The notes beneath the pieces were generated by a model, which did not search any database, was not told where the DNA came from, and saw only the letters and a program-made list of their open reading frames with translations. Shown in pieces: positions 1 to 5,629 of a DNA stretch of 5,629 nucleotides (position 1 is its first letter; the number at the start of each line of letters is the position of its first letter). The position numbers and the translations under genes are program-made. Source of the stretch: Thermococcaceae archaeon (lineage in GTDB: Archaea; Methanobacteriota_B; Thermococci; Thermococcales; Thermococcaceae); assembly GCA_026986455.1 (NCBI GenBank), contig JALSON010000018.1:1-5629 (forward strand). The letters run 5' to 3'.

Positions 1-1359
1 CTCCTCTTCCTGCTGATCTTCACCGCCCTCGCCGCTCCATACATAACATCACCGGATGTTCCAAAGAAGTGGCACACCTATTGGGAAGGCAACCCCACAA
101 CGGTTCCCCCGACATGGTACAACTACTTCACAAGCCAGAAGCTCGCCCCCCATGAGGTCTGGGGAGTTAACGATGTGAAGTTTGAAGCCAAAGGCCAAGA
201 TATGGGTTCGGGGATGAAGTACTATGCCTTCACATTCACATACGACAACAGGTATGATGTGCCGCCAAAGGACATCATCATCAACAACATAAATGTTAAT
301 CTCACAAACCTCGAAAATCCCGCACATATAGTGATTAAGGCCGTCAGACCGGACGGAAAAACTGTGCAGCTCCTCGACACCGACTTCACAAGCGGCGAAA
401 CATTCCAGCTCGCCAAGATGGGAAGCGTAAGACAGGCCGTTTTCATGTGGGCCTCCCAGTATGAGGATCAGCAGGTTGTTGCCTCAAACCGCGAAACGAT
501 AATAAGCACCATGGACGTTATAAAAACCCTCTTCGCAAAGGCCCAGAAGGGCATACTCGTAAATCCGCAGGCACTCAAAGGGCAGTACAAGTTTGAGGTT
601 CAGATCTTCACATTTAACCCCGGAGATAAGGTCGACTTCAGCAACATGCATGTTATATTCACCGGGAGAACCTACGGACTTATGGGAACCGACTACATGG
701 GAAGAGACCTCTGGGCAGGCCTTGTGTGGGGAACGAGGGTTTCCCTTGTCATAGGTGTTTCAGTGGCAGTCCTCAGCGTTTTGATAGGAATTGCATTCGG
801 AGTTACGAGCGCCTATCTGGGAGGATGGAAGGACGAGTTCATGCAGAGGGTCAACGAGTTCGTTGCTTCAATCCCGACGCTGCCGATACTTATCCTCCTC
901 GCAGCGGCATTCAAGGGACACGTTACGCTAATAACAATAGTCTTCCTGCTGGTGATGTTCGGCTGGACTGGCATAGCGAAGGTTGCGAGAAGTATGGCCC
1001 TTCAGATCAAGGAGGAAACCTACGTTGAGGCGGCCAGAGCCCTCGGTGCCGGGACAGGCAGAATAATCTTCAAGCACATAATGCCCCAGATCATGCCGTA
1101 TGCATTTGCATCAATGGCCCTTAGCGTTCCGGGTGCGGTTCTCACAGAGGCCTCACTGAGCTTCCTCGGTCTCGGCGACCCGACAAAGGTTACATGGGGA
1201 CAGATATTGTATGACGCCCAGACGAACAGCGCAACACTGAACGGATACTGGTGGTGGGTAATTCCACCGGGGGTAGCAATATCCATAGTCGCACTGACGT
1301 TCGTGCTTATTGGTATTGCAATGGATAGGGTGCTCAACCCGAGACTCAGGAGGTTGTGA
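1..1359 (+). CDS. dppC: Opp/Dpp-family ABC transporter permease, DppC type (5' end outside window)
   Basis: This is an inner-membrane permease subunit of a peptide/nickel/oligosaccharide (Opp/Dpp) ABC importer. The frame is open from base 1, so the gene starts upstream and 452 codons are visible. The first visible residues (LLFLLIFTALAAPYI) look like transmembrane segment 1. A hydrophilic region of about 210 residues follows (window codons ~16-227), then the family motif MGTDYMGRD (codons 228-236). Further membrane segments lie near codons 247-271, 287-303, 306-325, 363-385 and 417-440. The EAA loop that docks onto the ATPases is EAARALGAGTGRIIFKHIMP (codons 343-362). The protein ends LNPRLRRL. 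Typical DppC proteins are about 300 residues with a much shorter first loop, so the insert is unusual; it carries one sequon (NLT, codon 100). The GTG at 175 is not the start, because conserved-looking sequence continues upstream in frame. The two ATPase genes follow immediately. The family is clear. The substrate is not, since archaeal members also import cellobiose and other sugars. Confidence 0.93.
   Translation, partial: LLFLLIFTALAAPYITSPDVPKKWHTYWEGNPTTVPPTWYNYFTSQKLAPHEVWGVNDVKFEAKGQDMGSGMKYYAFTFTYDNRYDVPPKDIIINNINVNLTNLENPAHIVIKAVRPDGKTVQLLDTDFTSGETFQLAKMGSVRQAVFMWASQYEDQQVVASNRETIISTMDVIKTLFAKAQKGILVNPQALKGQYKFEVQIFTFNPGDKVDFSNMHVIFTGRTYGLMGTDYMGRDLWAGLVWGTRVSLVIGVSVAVLSVLIGIAFGVTSAYLGGWKDEFMQRVNEFVASIPTLPILILLAAAFKGHVTLITIVFLLVMFGWTGIAKVARSMALQIKEETYVEAARALGAGTGRIIFKHIMPQIMPYAFASMALSVPGAVLTEASLSFLGLGDPTKVTWGQILYDAQTNSATLNGYWWWVIPPGVAISIVALTFVLIGIAMDRVLNPRLRRL
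1348..1354 (+). promoter_or_regulatory. Shine-Dalgarno site deciding the dppD start
   Basis: AGGAGGT lies inside the last codons of dppC. It is 7 bases before ATG 1362 but only 1 base before the in-frame GTG at 1356. This favours ATG 1362 and suggests translational coupling, since dppC terminates (TGA 1357-1359) between the site and the start. Confidence 0.8.
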
Positions 1360-1361
1360 AA

Positions 1362-2321
1362 ATGGCCAAGAGCGTCCTTGAGGTTAACAATCTTAAGATG
1401 TACTACTTCACGAACAAGGGTGTCGTCAAAGCTGTCGATGACCTCAGCTTCACCCTTAAGAAGGGGGAGGTTATGGGGCTTGCCGGAGAGAGCGGATGCG
1501 GCAAGTCCTCCCTCGGCTTTACTTTAATGGGAATGCCAACTCCGCCGGGAAAAATCGTCAGCGGCAGCGTTAAAATAGATGGAAGGGAAATAGTCGGGCT
1601 CCCTGAGGATGTGCTCAGAAAGGAGGTAAGATGGCAGAAGATTTCCATGATATTCCAGGGTGCAATGAACGCCCTAAACCCGGTCTATACCGTGGGCTAT
1701 CAGATGATTGAGCCCCTGATATATCACAAGGGTATGGAAAAGGAGGAAGCACTTGACAGGGCGCAAAAATACCTTGAACTCGTCGGCCTTTCACCCGACA
1801 TCGTCTACCGCTATCCTCACGAGCTTTCGGGAGGTATGAAACAGCGTGTCATCATTGCAACAGCCCTCCTCCTTGAGCCCGAGGTCGTCATTGCAGACGA
1901 GCCGACTACGGCCCTCGATGTCGTCGTTCAGGCACAGATCATAAATCTGATGAAGAAGCTCAAGAAGGAGCTCGGTCTCTCAATGATATTCATCACCCAC
2001 GACCTCAGCATCCTCGCCGAGATCAGCGATAAGGTAGCAATAATGTATGCGGGCAAAATCATAGAGATAGGCGACAGCGAGAAGATATACTATGAGCCCG
2101 CTCACCCGTACACACAGAAGCTCCTCGCATCAATTCCGAGACTGCACGAAGACGTTGATAGACTGGAGTTCATCCCGGGACAGCCGCCGAACCTCATCAC
2201 GCCGCCAAAAGGCTGCAGATTCCACCCAAGATGCCCCTACGCAATGCAGGTATGTAAGGAGCAGGAACCCGAACTGAAAGAGGTTGATAGAGACCACTAT
2301 GCCGCATGCTGGCTGCTGTGA
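1362..2321 (+). CDS. dppD: Opp/Dpp-family ABC transporter ATP-binding protein, DppD type
   Basis: This is one of the two cytoplasmic ATPases that drive the importer, 319 residues from ATG 1362, a normal length for the family. Walker A is GESGCGKS (residues 42-49), the Q-loop glutamine is Q99, the signature is LSGGMKQ (155-161), Walker B is VVIADEP with catalytic E180, the D-loop is TALD (183-186) and the switch histidine is H213. The C-terminal oligopeptide/dipeptide extension contains GCRFHPRCPYA and four cysteines, C285, C291, C298 and C316 (spacing C-x5-C-x6-C-x17-C). Such cysteines bind a 4Fe-4S cluster in structurally characterised DppD/OppD-type proteins. All catalytic residues are present, so it should be active. 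An in-frame GTG at 1356 would add two residues but sits too close to the ribosome-binding site. It is expected to pair with the DppF-type protein downstream and to contact the DppC EAA loop. The gene symbol reflects family membership; dipeptide specificity is not shown. Confidence 0.95.
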   Translation: MAKSVLEVNNLKMYYFTNKGVVKAVDDLSFTLKKGEVMGLAGESGCGKSSLGFTLMGMPTPPGKIVSGSVKIDGREIVGLPEDVLRKEVRWQKISMIFQGAMNALNPVYTVGYQMIEPLIYHKGMEKEEALDRAQKYLELVGLSPDIVYRYPHELSGGMKQRVIIATALLLEPEVVIADEPTTALDVVVQAQIINLMKKLKKELGLSMIFITHDLSILAEISDKVAIMYAGKIIEIGDSEKIYYEPAHPYTQKLLASIPRLHEDVDRLEFIPGQPPNLITPPKGCRFHPRCPYAMQVCKEQEPELKEVDRDHYAACWLL

Positions 2322-2326
2322 GGGAT
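2320..2326 (+). promoter_or_regulatory. Ribosome-binding site of dppF, overlapping the dppD stop
   Basis: GAGGGAT begins inside the dppD stop codon (TGA 2319-2321). Its GAGG core ends 8 bases before ATG 2332. An ATG at 2325 is out of frame with dppF and is not a start. The arrangement fits coupled translation of the two ATPases. Confidence 0.6.
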
Positions 2327-2331
2327 GAAAA

Positions 2332-3339
2332 ATGGCGGAACCAATATTAAAAGTTGAAAATCTTAAGAAGTACTTCCCGATCAAGAGAGGACTTATAGGT
2401 GCTCTGAAGGGCGAGCCGCACAGGTTTGTCAGAGCTGTCGATGACATAAGCTTTGAGGTTGGAAAGCAGGAAGTCTTTGCCCTCGTGGGGGAGAGCGGCT
2501 GCGGTAAGACCACCACAGGTAAACTCGTCGTCAAGCTGCTCGAACCTACTGCGGGCAGGATATACCTTGAAGGGCAGGACGTTACGGAGCTCAAGACGAC
2601 GGAGGAAGTCAAAGCATACAGGAGGAAGGTTCAGATAATCTTCCAGGACCCATTCTCATCAATCAATCCGAGGTTCAGAATCTTCGATGTCCTCGAAGAA
2701 CCGCTCCTAATCCACGGAATAGGTGAAACGAAGGCGGAGAGGGAGGAGCTTATATTCAAGGCACTCGAAATGGTCAAAATCGCCCCCCCAGAGGACTACG
2801 TCGGCAGATTCCCGCACATGATTTCAGGAGGTCAGAGGCAGAGAGTTGCCATAGCCAGGGCGCTCATCCTCAATCCAACGTTTATCGTTGCGGATGAGCC
2901 TGTTTCGATGCTCGATGTTTCAATCAGGGCAGAGGTTCTTGAGCTGATGAAGGAGCTCAAGGAGAAGATGGGGGTCACCTACCTCTACATCACCCACGAC
3001 CTCTCAACCGCAAGGTACTTCTCGGACTACATTGCGGTCATGTACCTCGGAAGGATAGTGGAGATGGGGCCTGCGAAGAAGGTCATTGACAACCCCCTCC
3101 ACCCCTATACAAGGGCCCTGCTGTCAGCGGTTCCGGAACCCAAGCCGGAGAGAAGGAACGTCATAAAGGAGCTCCCGATCAAGGGTGAGGTTCCGAGTGC
3201 GGTCGACATACCCCCCGGCTGCAGATTCCACCCGAGATGCATCTATGCTCAGATGGGACTGTGCGACAGCAAGCATCCGGAGCTCGTTGAATATGAACAC
3301 GAACACTTTGCCGAATGCCACTTAATCGGTAAAATCTGA
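2332..3339 (+). CDS. dppF: Opp/Dpp-family ABC transporter ATP-binding protein, DppF type
   Basis: This is the second ATPase of the importer, 335 residues and full length. Walker A is GESGCGKTT (residues 53-61), the Q-loop is FQDPFSS with Q105, the signature is ISGGQRQR (164-171, with Ile in place of the usual Leu), Walker B is FIVADEP (184-190, catalytic E189), the D-loop is SMLD (192-195) and the switch histidine is H222. The stretch after the Q-loop, DPFSSINPR, is typical of DppF/OppF rather than DppD. The C-terminal extension repeats the GCRFHPRC motif with cysteines C297, C303, C311 and C329 (C-x5-C-x7-C-x17-C), so a second 4Fe-4S cluster is plausible. The start lies 10 bases after the dppD stop. 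Both ATPases keep complete ATP sites, so neither looks degenerate. It is probably the last gene of the transporter operon, because a T-rich stretch follows and the next gene is unrelated. Confidence 0.95.
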   Translation: MAEPILKVENLKKYFPIKRGLIGALKGEPHRFVRAVDDISFEVGKQEVFALVGESGCGKTTTGKLVVKLLEPTAGRIYLEGQDVTELKTTEEVKAYRRKVQIIFQDPFSSINPRFRIFDVLEEPLLIHGIGETKAEREELIFKALEMVKIAPPEDYVGRFPHMISGGQRQRVAIARALILNPTFIVADEPVSMLDVSIRAEVLELMKELKEKMGVTYLYITHDLSTARYFSDYIAVMYLGRIVEMGPAKKVIDNPLHPYTRALLSAVPEPKPERRNVIKELPIKGEVPSAVDIPPGCRFHPRCIYAQMGLCDSKHPELVEYEHEHFAECHLIGKI

Positions 3340-3340
3340 C

Positions 3341-3357
3341 CTTTTCCTATTTTATTT
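3341..3357 (+). terminator. Possible T-rich archaeal terminator after dppF
   Basis: Immediately after the dppF stop, the coding strand reads CTTTTCCTATTTTATTT, with three short T-runs. Thermococcal RNA polymerase ends transcription at oligo-T tracts without needing a hairpin. The tract is interrupted, and the next gene starts only 31 bases after dppF, so termination may be partial. It is not obviously a promoter: an AT-rich TATA-like centre near 3352 would place the transcript start inside the next gene. Confidence 0.35.
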
Positions 3358-3359
3358 CC

Positions 3360-3365
3360 GGGTGA
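3360..3365 (+). promoter_or_regulatory. Shine-Dalgarno site of the small membrane protein gene
   Basis: GGGTGA matches part of the archaeal consensus GGAGGTGA and ends 5 bases before ATG 3371. The upstream in-frame GTG (3362) lies within this site, so it is unlikely to be the real start. Confidence 0.6.
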
Positions 3366-3370
3366 AAAAC

Positions 3371-3844
3371 ATGGTAACATTCAGGGAAGCCTTAAGGCAG
3401 CCTTTTATTAAAGCAGGGCTTTTAATGCTCGTTGTGGCCCTCCTGCTGTCCCTGGCAGCGATGATGTCATATCCGGGCAGCTACAGGATGAAAGGTGTGC
3501 TGGGTCCCGGGAGCTACGTCCTGAATACAACCTTTGACGAGGGGTATTATGTTGAAAACCGCACCCTCATCATGCACTCCGAGAATGCCAGTGTGATTGT
3601 GTATCACGGCGGAAACCTGACGAGTCACTCCTTCTCCAATGACACTTTCACCCTCAGGCTTTATTCCACACCCCACATAATCGTGGAATCCGGAAAAGTT
3701 AATTATACCTACAGCATGAGTGGAGTTAGATACCCCTACTCGATGCTCTCGGTTCCCGCATTCATCCTGATGATTGTGGGCAGTGCATTTGCAATGATGG
3801 GGTATATCAAATTCCTGGGGGAAATAAAGGGTAAAGGGCAATAG
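3371..3844 (+). CDS. Small two-pass membrane protein with a sequon-rich outer loop, function unknown
   Basis: I do not recognise this 157-residue protein. It has a short basic N-terminus (R5, R9, K14), a strong hydrophobic segment at about residues 15-32, a loop of roughly 94 residues, a second hydrophobic segment at about 127-147, and a Lys-rich tail ([11 protein letters not shown]). The positive-inside rule predicts both ends in the cytoplasm and the loop outside. The loop is Tyr/Ser/Thr/Val-rich, consistent with beta strands, and has no cysteine or obvious catalytic motif. Six N-x-S/T sequons occur at N52, N63, N72, N82, N90 and N111; these are all the asparagines in the protein. This suggests a surface-exposed, N-glycosylated domain. 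ATG 3371 is preferred over GTG 3362, which is part of the ribosome-binding site. nadE starts 11 bases after its stop, so the two are probably co-transcribed. There is no sign of kinship with the ABC operon upstream. Confidence 0.8.
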   Translation: MVTFREALRQPFIKAGLLMLVVALLLSLAAMMSYPGSYRMKGVLGPGSYVLNTTFDEGYYVENRTLIMHSENASVIVYHGGNLTSHSFSNDTFTLRLYSTPHIIVESGKVNYTYSMSGVRYPYSMLSVPAFILMIVGSAFAMMGYIKFLGEIKGKGQ

Positions 3845-3850
3845 GGGTGG
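3844..3850 (+). promoter_or_regulatory. Shine-Dalgarno site deciding the nadE start
   Basis: GGGGTGG ends 5 bases before ATG 3856. The in-frame GTG at 3847 is inside this site, so ATG 3856 is the better start. The site begins on the last base of the preceding stop codon (TAG 3842-3844), which suggests coupled translation. Confidence 0.7.
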
Positions 3851-3855
3851 GTTAT

Positions 3856-4626
3856 ATGAGGGAACTTGACTACGATTCCGTGATCGAAAAGCTGGTCTCA
3901 TTCATAGCCCGGAAGGTCGAGGAGGCAAATGCCGGAGGCGTTATCGTGGGCATAAGCGGGGGAATAGACAGCGCAACCACAGCCTATCTCGCCGTTAAAG
4001 CCCTCGGCAGGGAGAGGGTGCTGGGGCTGATAATGCCCTACTACGAAACTCAGGATGTTGAGGATGCGAAGCTGGTGTGCAATGAGCTTGGCATTGAACA
4101 CAGGATTATAAGCATCAGGCCGATAGTGGACTCCTTTGAGAGAGCCCTCTCCATGGAGCTTGATGAGAGGAGCAGGGGCAACATAATGGCACGCACAAGA
4201 ATGATACTCCTCTATGCCCATGCGAACGCCAGAAACCTTCTCGTCCTCGGGACAAGCAACAGAAGTGAGGTCCTCACGGGGTATTTCACAAAGTGGGGTG
4301 ACGGTGCCAGCGATTACGCCCCCTTGATAAACCTCTACAAGACGGAGGTATGGGAGATAGCGAAAAGACTCGGGGTTCCTGAAAGAATAATAAGGAAAAA
4401 ACCAAGCGCCGGACTGTGGGAGGGTCAGACCGACGAGGATGAGCTCGGGATAAGCTACCGCCTCTTAGATGAAATCCTCCATCTGCTCGTCGACCTGAAG
4501 ATGCCGGAAGGAAAGATTGCAGAACATCTCGGAATTCCCGTTGATAAGGTGCAGCACGTCAGGAATCTCATCGAAAGAAGCATGCACAAAAGGAGACTCC
4601 CCGTGGGGCCTGAGGTGGGACTTTGA
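3856..4626 (+). CDS. nadE: NH3-dependent NAD+ synthetase
   Basis: The enzyme catalyses the last step of NAD+ synthesis in the cytoplasm: deamido-NAD+ + ATP + NH3 gives NAD+, AMP and pyrophosphate. It is a 256-residue N-type ATP pyrophosphatase. The pyrophosphate-binding P-loop is SGGIDS (residues 34-39). Family motifs follow: [10 protein letters not shown] (108-117), GTSNRSE (132-138), [14 protein letters not shown] (144-157), KTE (162-164), [18 protein letters not shown] (181-198), and HKR near the C-terminus (244-246). The length matches the stand-alone archaeal/bacterial form. No nitrilase-like glutaminase domain is present, so free ammonia should be the nitrogen donor. The class works as a homodimer with active sites at the interface. 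The extended start at GTG 3847 lies inside the ribosome-binding site and is rejected. The next gene overlaps the stop codon, indicating one transcript with the EamA transporter. Confidence 0.97.
   Translation: MRELDYDSVIEKLVSFIARKVEEANAGGVIVGISGGIDSATTAYLAVKALGRERVLGLIMPYYETQDVEDAKLVCNELGIEHRIISIRPIVDSFERALSMELDERSRGNIMARTRMILLYAHANARNLLVLGTSNRSEVLTGYFTKWGDGASDYAPLINLYKTEVWEIAKRLGVPERIIRKKPSAGLWEGQTDEDELGISYRLLDEILHLLVDLKMPEGKIAEHLGIPVDKVQHVRNLIERSMHKRRLPVGPEVGL
4612..4618 (+). promoter_or_regulatory. Shine-Dalgarno site supporting a TTG start
   Basis: GAGGTGG lies in the last codons of nadE. Its GAGGTG core ends 5 bases before TTG 4623. No closer ATG or GTG in that frame fits, so this site supports a TTG start for the transporter, with the TTGA stop/start overlap. 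Confidence 0.75.
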
Positions 4627-5489
4627 AAAAGGGATATATCCTGGTCTTCCTCGCCGCCTCAATGTGGGGTAGTCTGGGGATTTTTGCCAAACTTTTATAC
4701 GGCTTCAACCTCAGCTCCTTCACCATAGTGTTCTACCGTGTGTTCCTCGCCCTTCTGCTCCTCCTTCCATACAATCTCTTCAGGGGAGGCTTTACAATAG
4801 GCCGGAAAAAGCTTAAGTTCTATGCTCTCTATGGGTTTTTCAGCATATTCCTCTTCTACACCCTCTATTTCTACACCGTCAAAATATCCTCCGTTTCCGT
4901 CGCTGTGCTCCTGCTATACACCGCCCCGATATATTCAACACTGATGGGGTACTACCTCTTCAAAGAGCCGATAACTGAAAAGAAGGCACTTGCACTTGGG
5001 ATGGTTATAACAGGGGTTCTCCTTGTCGTCGACCTGAGCGGGAGCAGGGTAACCCCCCTTGCCGTGGCCCTCGGTCTGCTGACAGGGGTAACCTACGCCC
5101 TCTATGGAATACTAGCCAAATTTGCCGTAAGAACTGAAAGGCCCGAGGAGGCATTATTCTACACCCTGGCATTTGGGATGCTCTTTCTCGTTCCATTCAC
5201 GAATTTTAAAGTCCCTCTTGAATCGGTTCCCTACCTCTTCGCCCTGGCATTCTTCCCCACGTTCCTCGGCTATATATTTTACAACCACGCACTCAGGGAA
5301 GTGGAGGTCAGCAGGGCATCCATAGTAGCCACGGTGGAGCCCGTTGTTGCCCTGATCCTCGCGTTTGTGATATTTCGAGAAACCCTGACGCCCAGACAGC
5401 TCATCGGGGCAGCGCTGATAATTGGAGGCTCGGTTATAATCCATGCAACGGAATCCAGAGAAATCGAAATAACGGAAGAGCCTAATTAG
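4623..5489 (+). CDS. EamA/DMT-superfamily transporter (10 TM)
   Basis: This 288-residue integral membrane protein belongs to the drug/metabolite transporter superfamily (EamA, formerly DUF6). It has two tandem EamA repeats of five membrane segments each, at about residues 5-136 and 146-274. Predicted segments lie near 4-24, 31-50, 65-84, 88-110, 119-136, 146-166, 176-194, 202-222, 232-252 and 258-275. Characteristic stretches are [10 protein letters not shown] (14-23) near the start, [18 protein letters not shown] (99-116) closing repeat 1, and the equivalent [18 protein letters not shown] (236-253) in repeat 2. The hydrophilic tail ([13 protein letters not shown]) is acidic. Translation most likely begins at TTG 4623, which overlaps the nadE stop (TGA 4624-4626) and follows a good ribosome-binding site. 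Members export or import amino acids, nucleosides, metabolites or drugs. Nothing in the sequence fixes the substrate. Coupling to nadE allows, but does not show, a role with a pyridine-nucleotide metabolite. Confidence 0.92.
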   Translation: MKKGYILVFLAASMWGSLGIFAKLLYGFNLSSFTIVFYRVFLALLLLLPYNLFRGGFTIGRKKLKFYALYGFFSIFLFYTLYFYTVKISSVSVAVLLLYTAPIYSTLMGYYLFKEPITEKKALALGMVITGVLLVVDLSGSRVTPLAVALGLLTGVTYALYGILAKFAVRTERPEEALFYTLAFGMLFLVPFTNFKVPLESVPYLFALAFFPTFLGYIFYNHALREVEVSRASIVATVEPVVALILAFVIFRETLTPRQLIGAALIIGGSVIIHATESREIEITEEPN

Positions 5490-5506
5490 AGAAAGAGAAA
5501 TTGGAT

Positions 5507-5629
5507 TTAGATGTAGAAATACCTCTCAAGTTCCCACTCAGTGACTTCCTTTGTGTCCGCCGGGATGCCCTTTGCTCTCACATATTCCAGATATTCATTC
5601 CATTCTCCTTCCTTGTATGAGATGAAGTT
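5507..5629 (-). CDS. glnA: Glutamine synthetase type I, C-terminal end (5' part outside window)
   Basis: The last 40 codons are visible on the minus strand, ending in TAA (5507-5509), and the frame stays open to the window edge. The tail reads NFISYKEGEWNEYLEYVRAK followed by GIPADTKEVTEWELERYFYI. The segment W-N-E-Y-L-E-Y plus the final VTEWELERYF matches the end of type I glutamine synthetases, as in Bacillus, Pyrococcus and Thermococcus, where a Trp-Glu-x-x-x-Tyr motif closes the protein near the active-site interface. The enzyme condenses glutamate and ammonia with ATP in a dodecamer. No active-site residues lie within this fragment, so the call rests on the tail alone. The gene converges on the EamA transporter gene with a 17-base gap. 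Confidence 0.85.
   Translation of the reverse strand, partial: NFISYKEGEWNEYLEYVRAKGIPADTKEVTEWELERYFYI

Noticed and set aside
175..177. GTG as the start of the DppC-type permease.
   Set aside because: The frame is open back to base 1 and encodes the first membrane segment and part of the outer domain. No Shine-Dalgarno site precedes the GTG.
1020..1337. Long minus-strand open frames inside dppC, and similar ones inside dppF, nadE and the EamA gene.
   Set aside because: They lie opposite well-supported genes, show no recognisable domains, and lack ribosome-binding sites. They are shadows of codon bias.
3389..3425. Palindrome GCCTTAAGGC followed by a short AAAGC/GCTTT hairpin, considered as an operator or RNA structure.
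   Set aside because: Stems are 5 bases each and lie within the N-terminal coding region. No second copy is seen and there is no reason to assign a regulator.
3846..3860. TTATAT as a TATA box.
   Set aside because: It overlaps the nadE start codon, and the stretch is better explained by the ribosome-binding site and ATG.
1..5629. Search for tRNA/rRNA genes, CRISPR repeats, insertion sequences, inverted terminal repeats, attachment sites, riboswitches and frameshifted genes.
   Set aside because: None were seen by eye. Coding genes fill nearly the whole window and no intergenic gap exceeds about 31 bases.

Overview
The window looks like a piece of a Thermococcales chromosome (Thermococcus, Pyrococcus or Palaeococcus). 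The reasons are a stand-alone, ammonia-dependent NAD synthetase of the Pyrococcus type, archaeal Shine-Dalgarno sites resembling GGAGGTG, very tight gene packing, an archaeal type I glutamine synthetase tail, and Lys/Glu-rich proteins typical of hyperthermophiles. The genus cannot be fixed from sequence reading alone.

Layout. Positions 1-1359 hold the 3' part of an Opp/Dpp-family ABC permease (dppC type; its start lies upstream of the window). Two ATPase genes follow directly: dppD type (1362-2321) and dppF type (2332-3339). Together they are the end of a dppABCDF-like operon, with the binding protein and DppB expected upstream. A short T-rich stretch (3341-3357) may end this unit. Next come a small two-pass membrane protein of unknown function (3371-3844), nadE (3856-4626) and an EamA/DMT-family transporter (4623-5489) whose TTG start overlaps the nadE stop. 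These three lie 11 bp apart or overlap and are probably co-transcribed. On the minus strand, converging after a 17 bp gap, is the last 40 codons of glutamine synthetase (5507-5629).

How they work together. DppC and its unseen partner DppB would form the membrane channel, and the DppD/DppF heterodimer would power uptake of peptides, or possibly oligosaccharides, delivered by a binding protein. NadE makes NAD+ from deamido-NAD+, ATP and ammonia. GlnA fixes ammonia into glutamine. The small protein and the EamA transporter have no assignable substrate.

No wholly new system is evident. The best leads are the small membrane protein, in which all six asparagines fall in N-glycosylation sequons, and the roughly 210-residue extracytoplasmic insert in the DppC-type permease.
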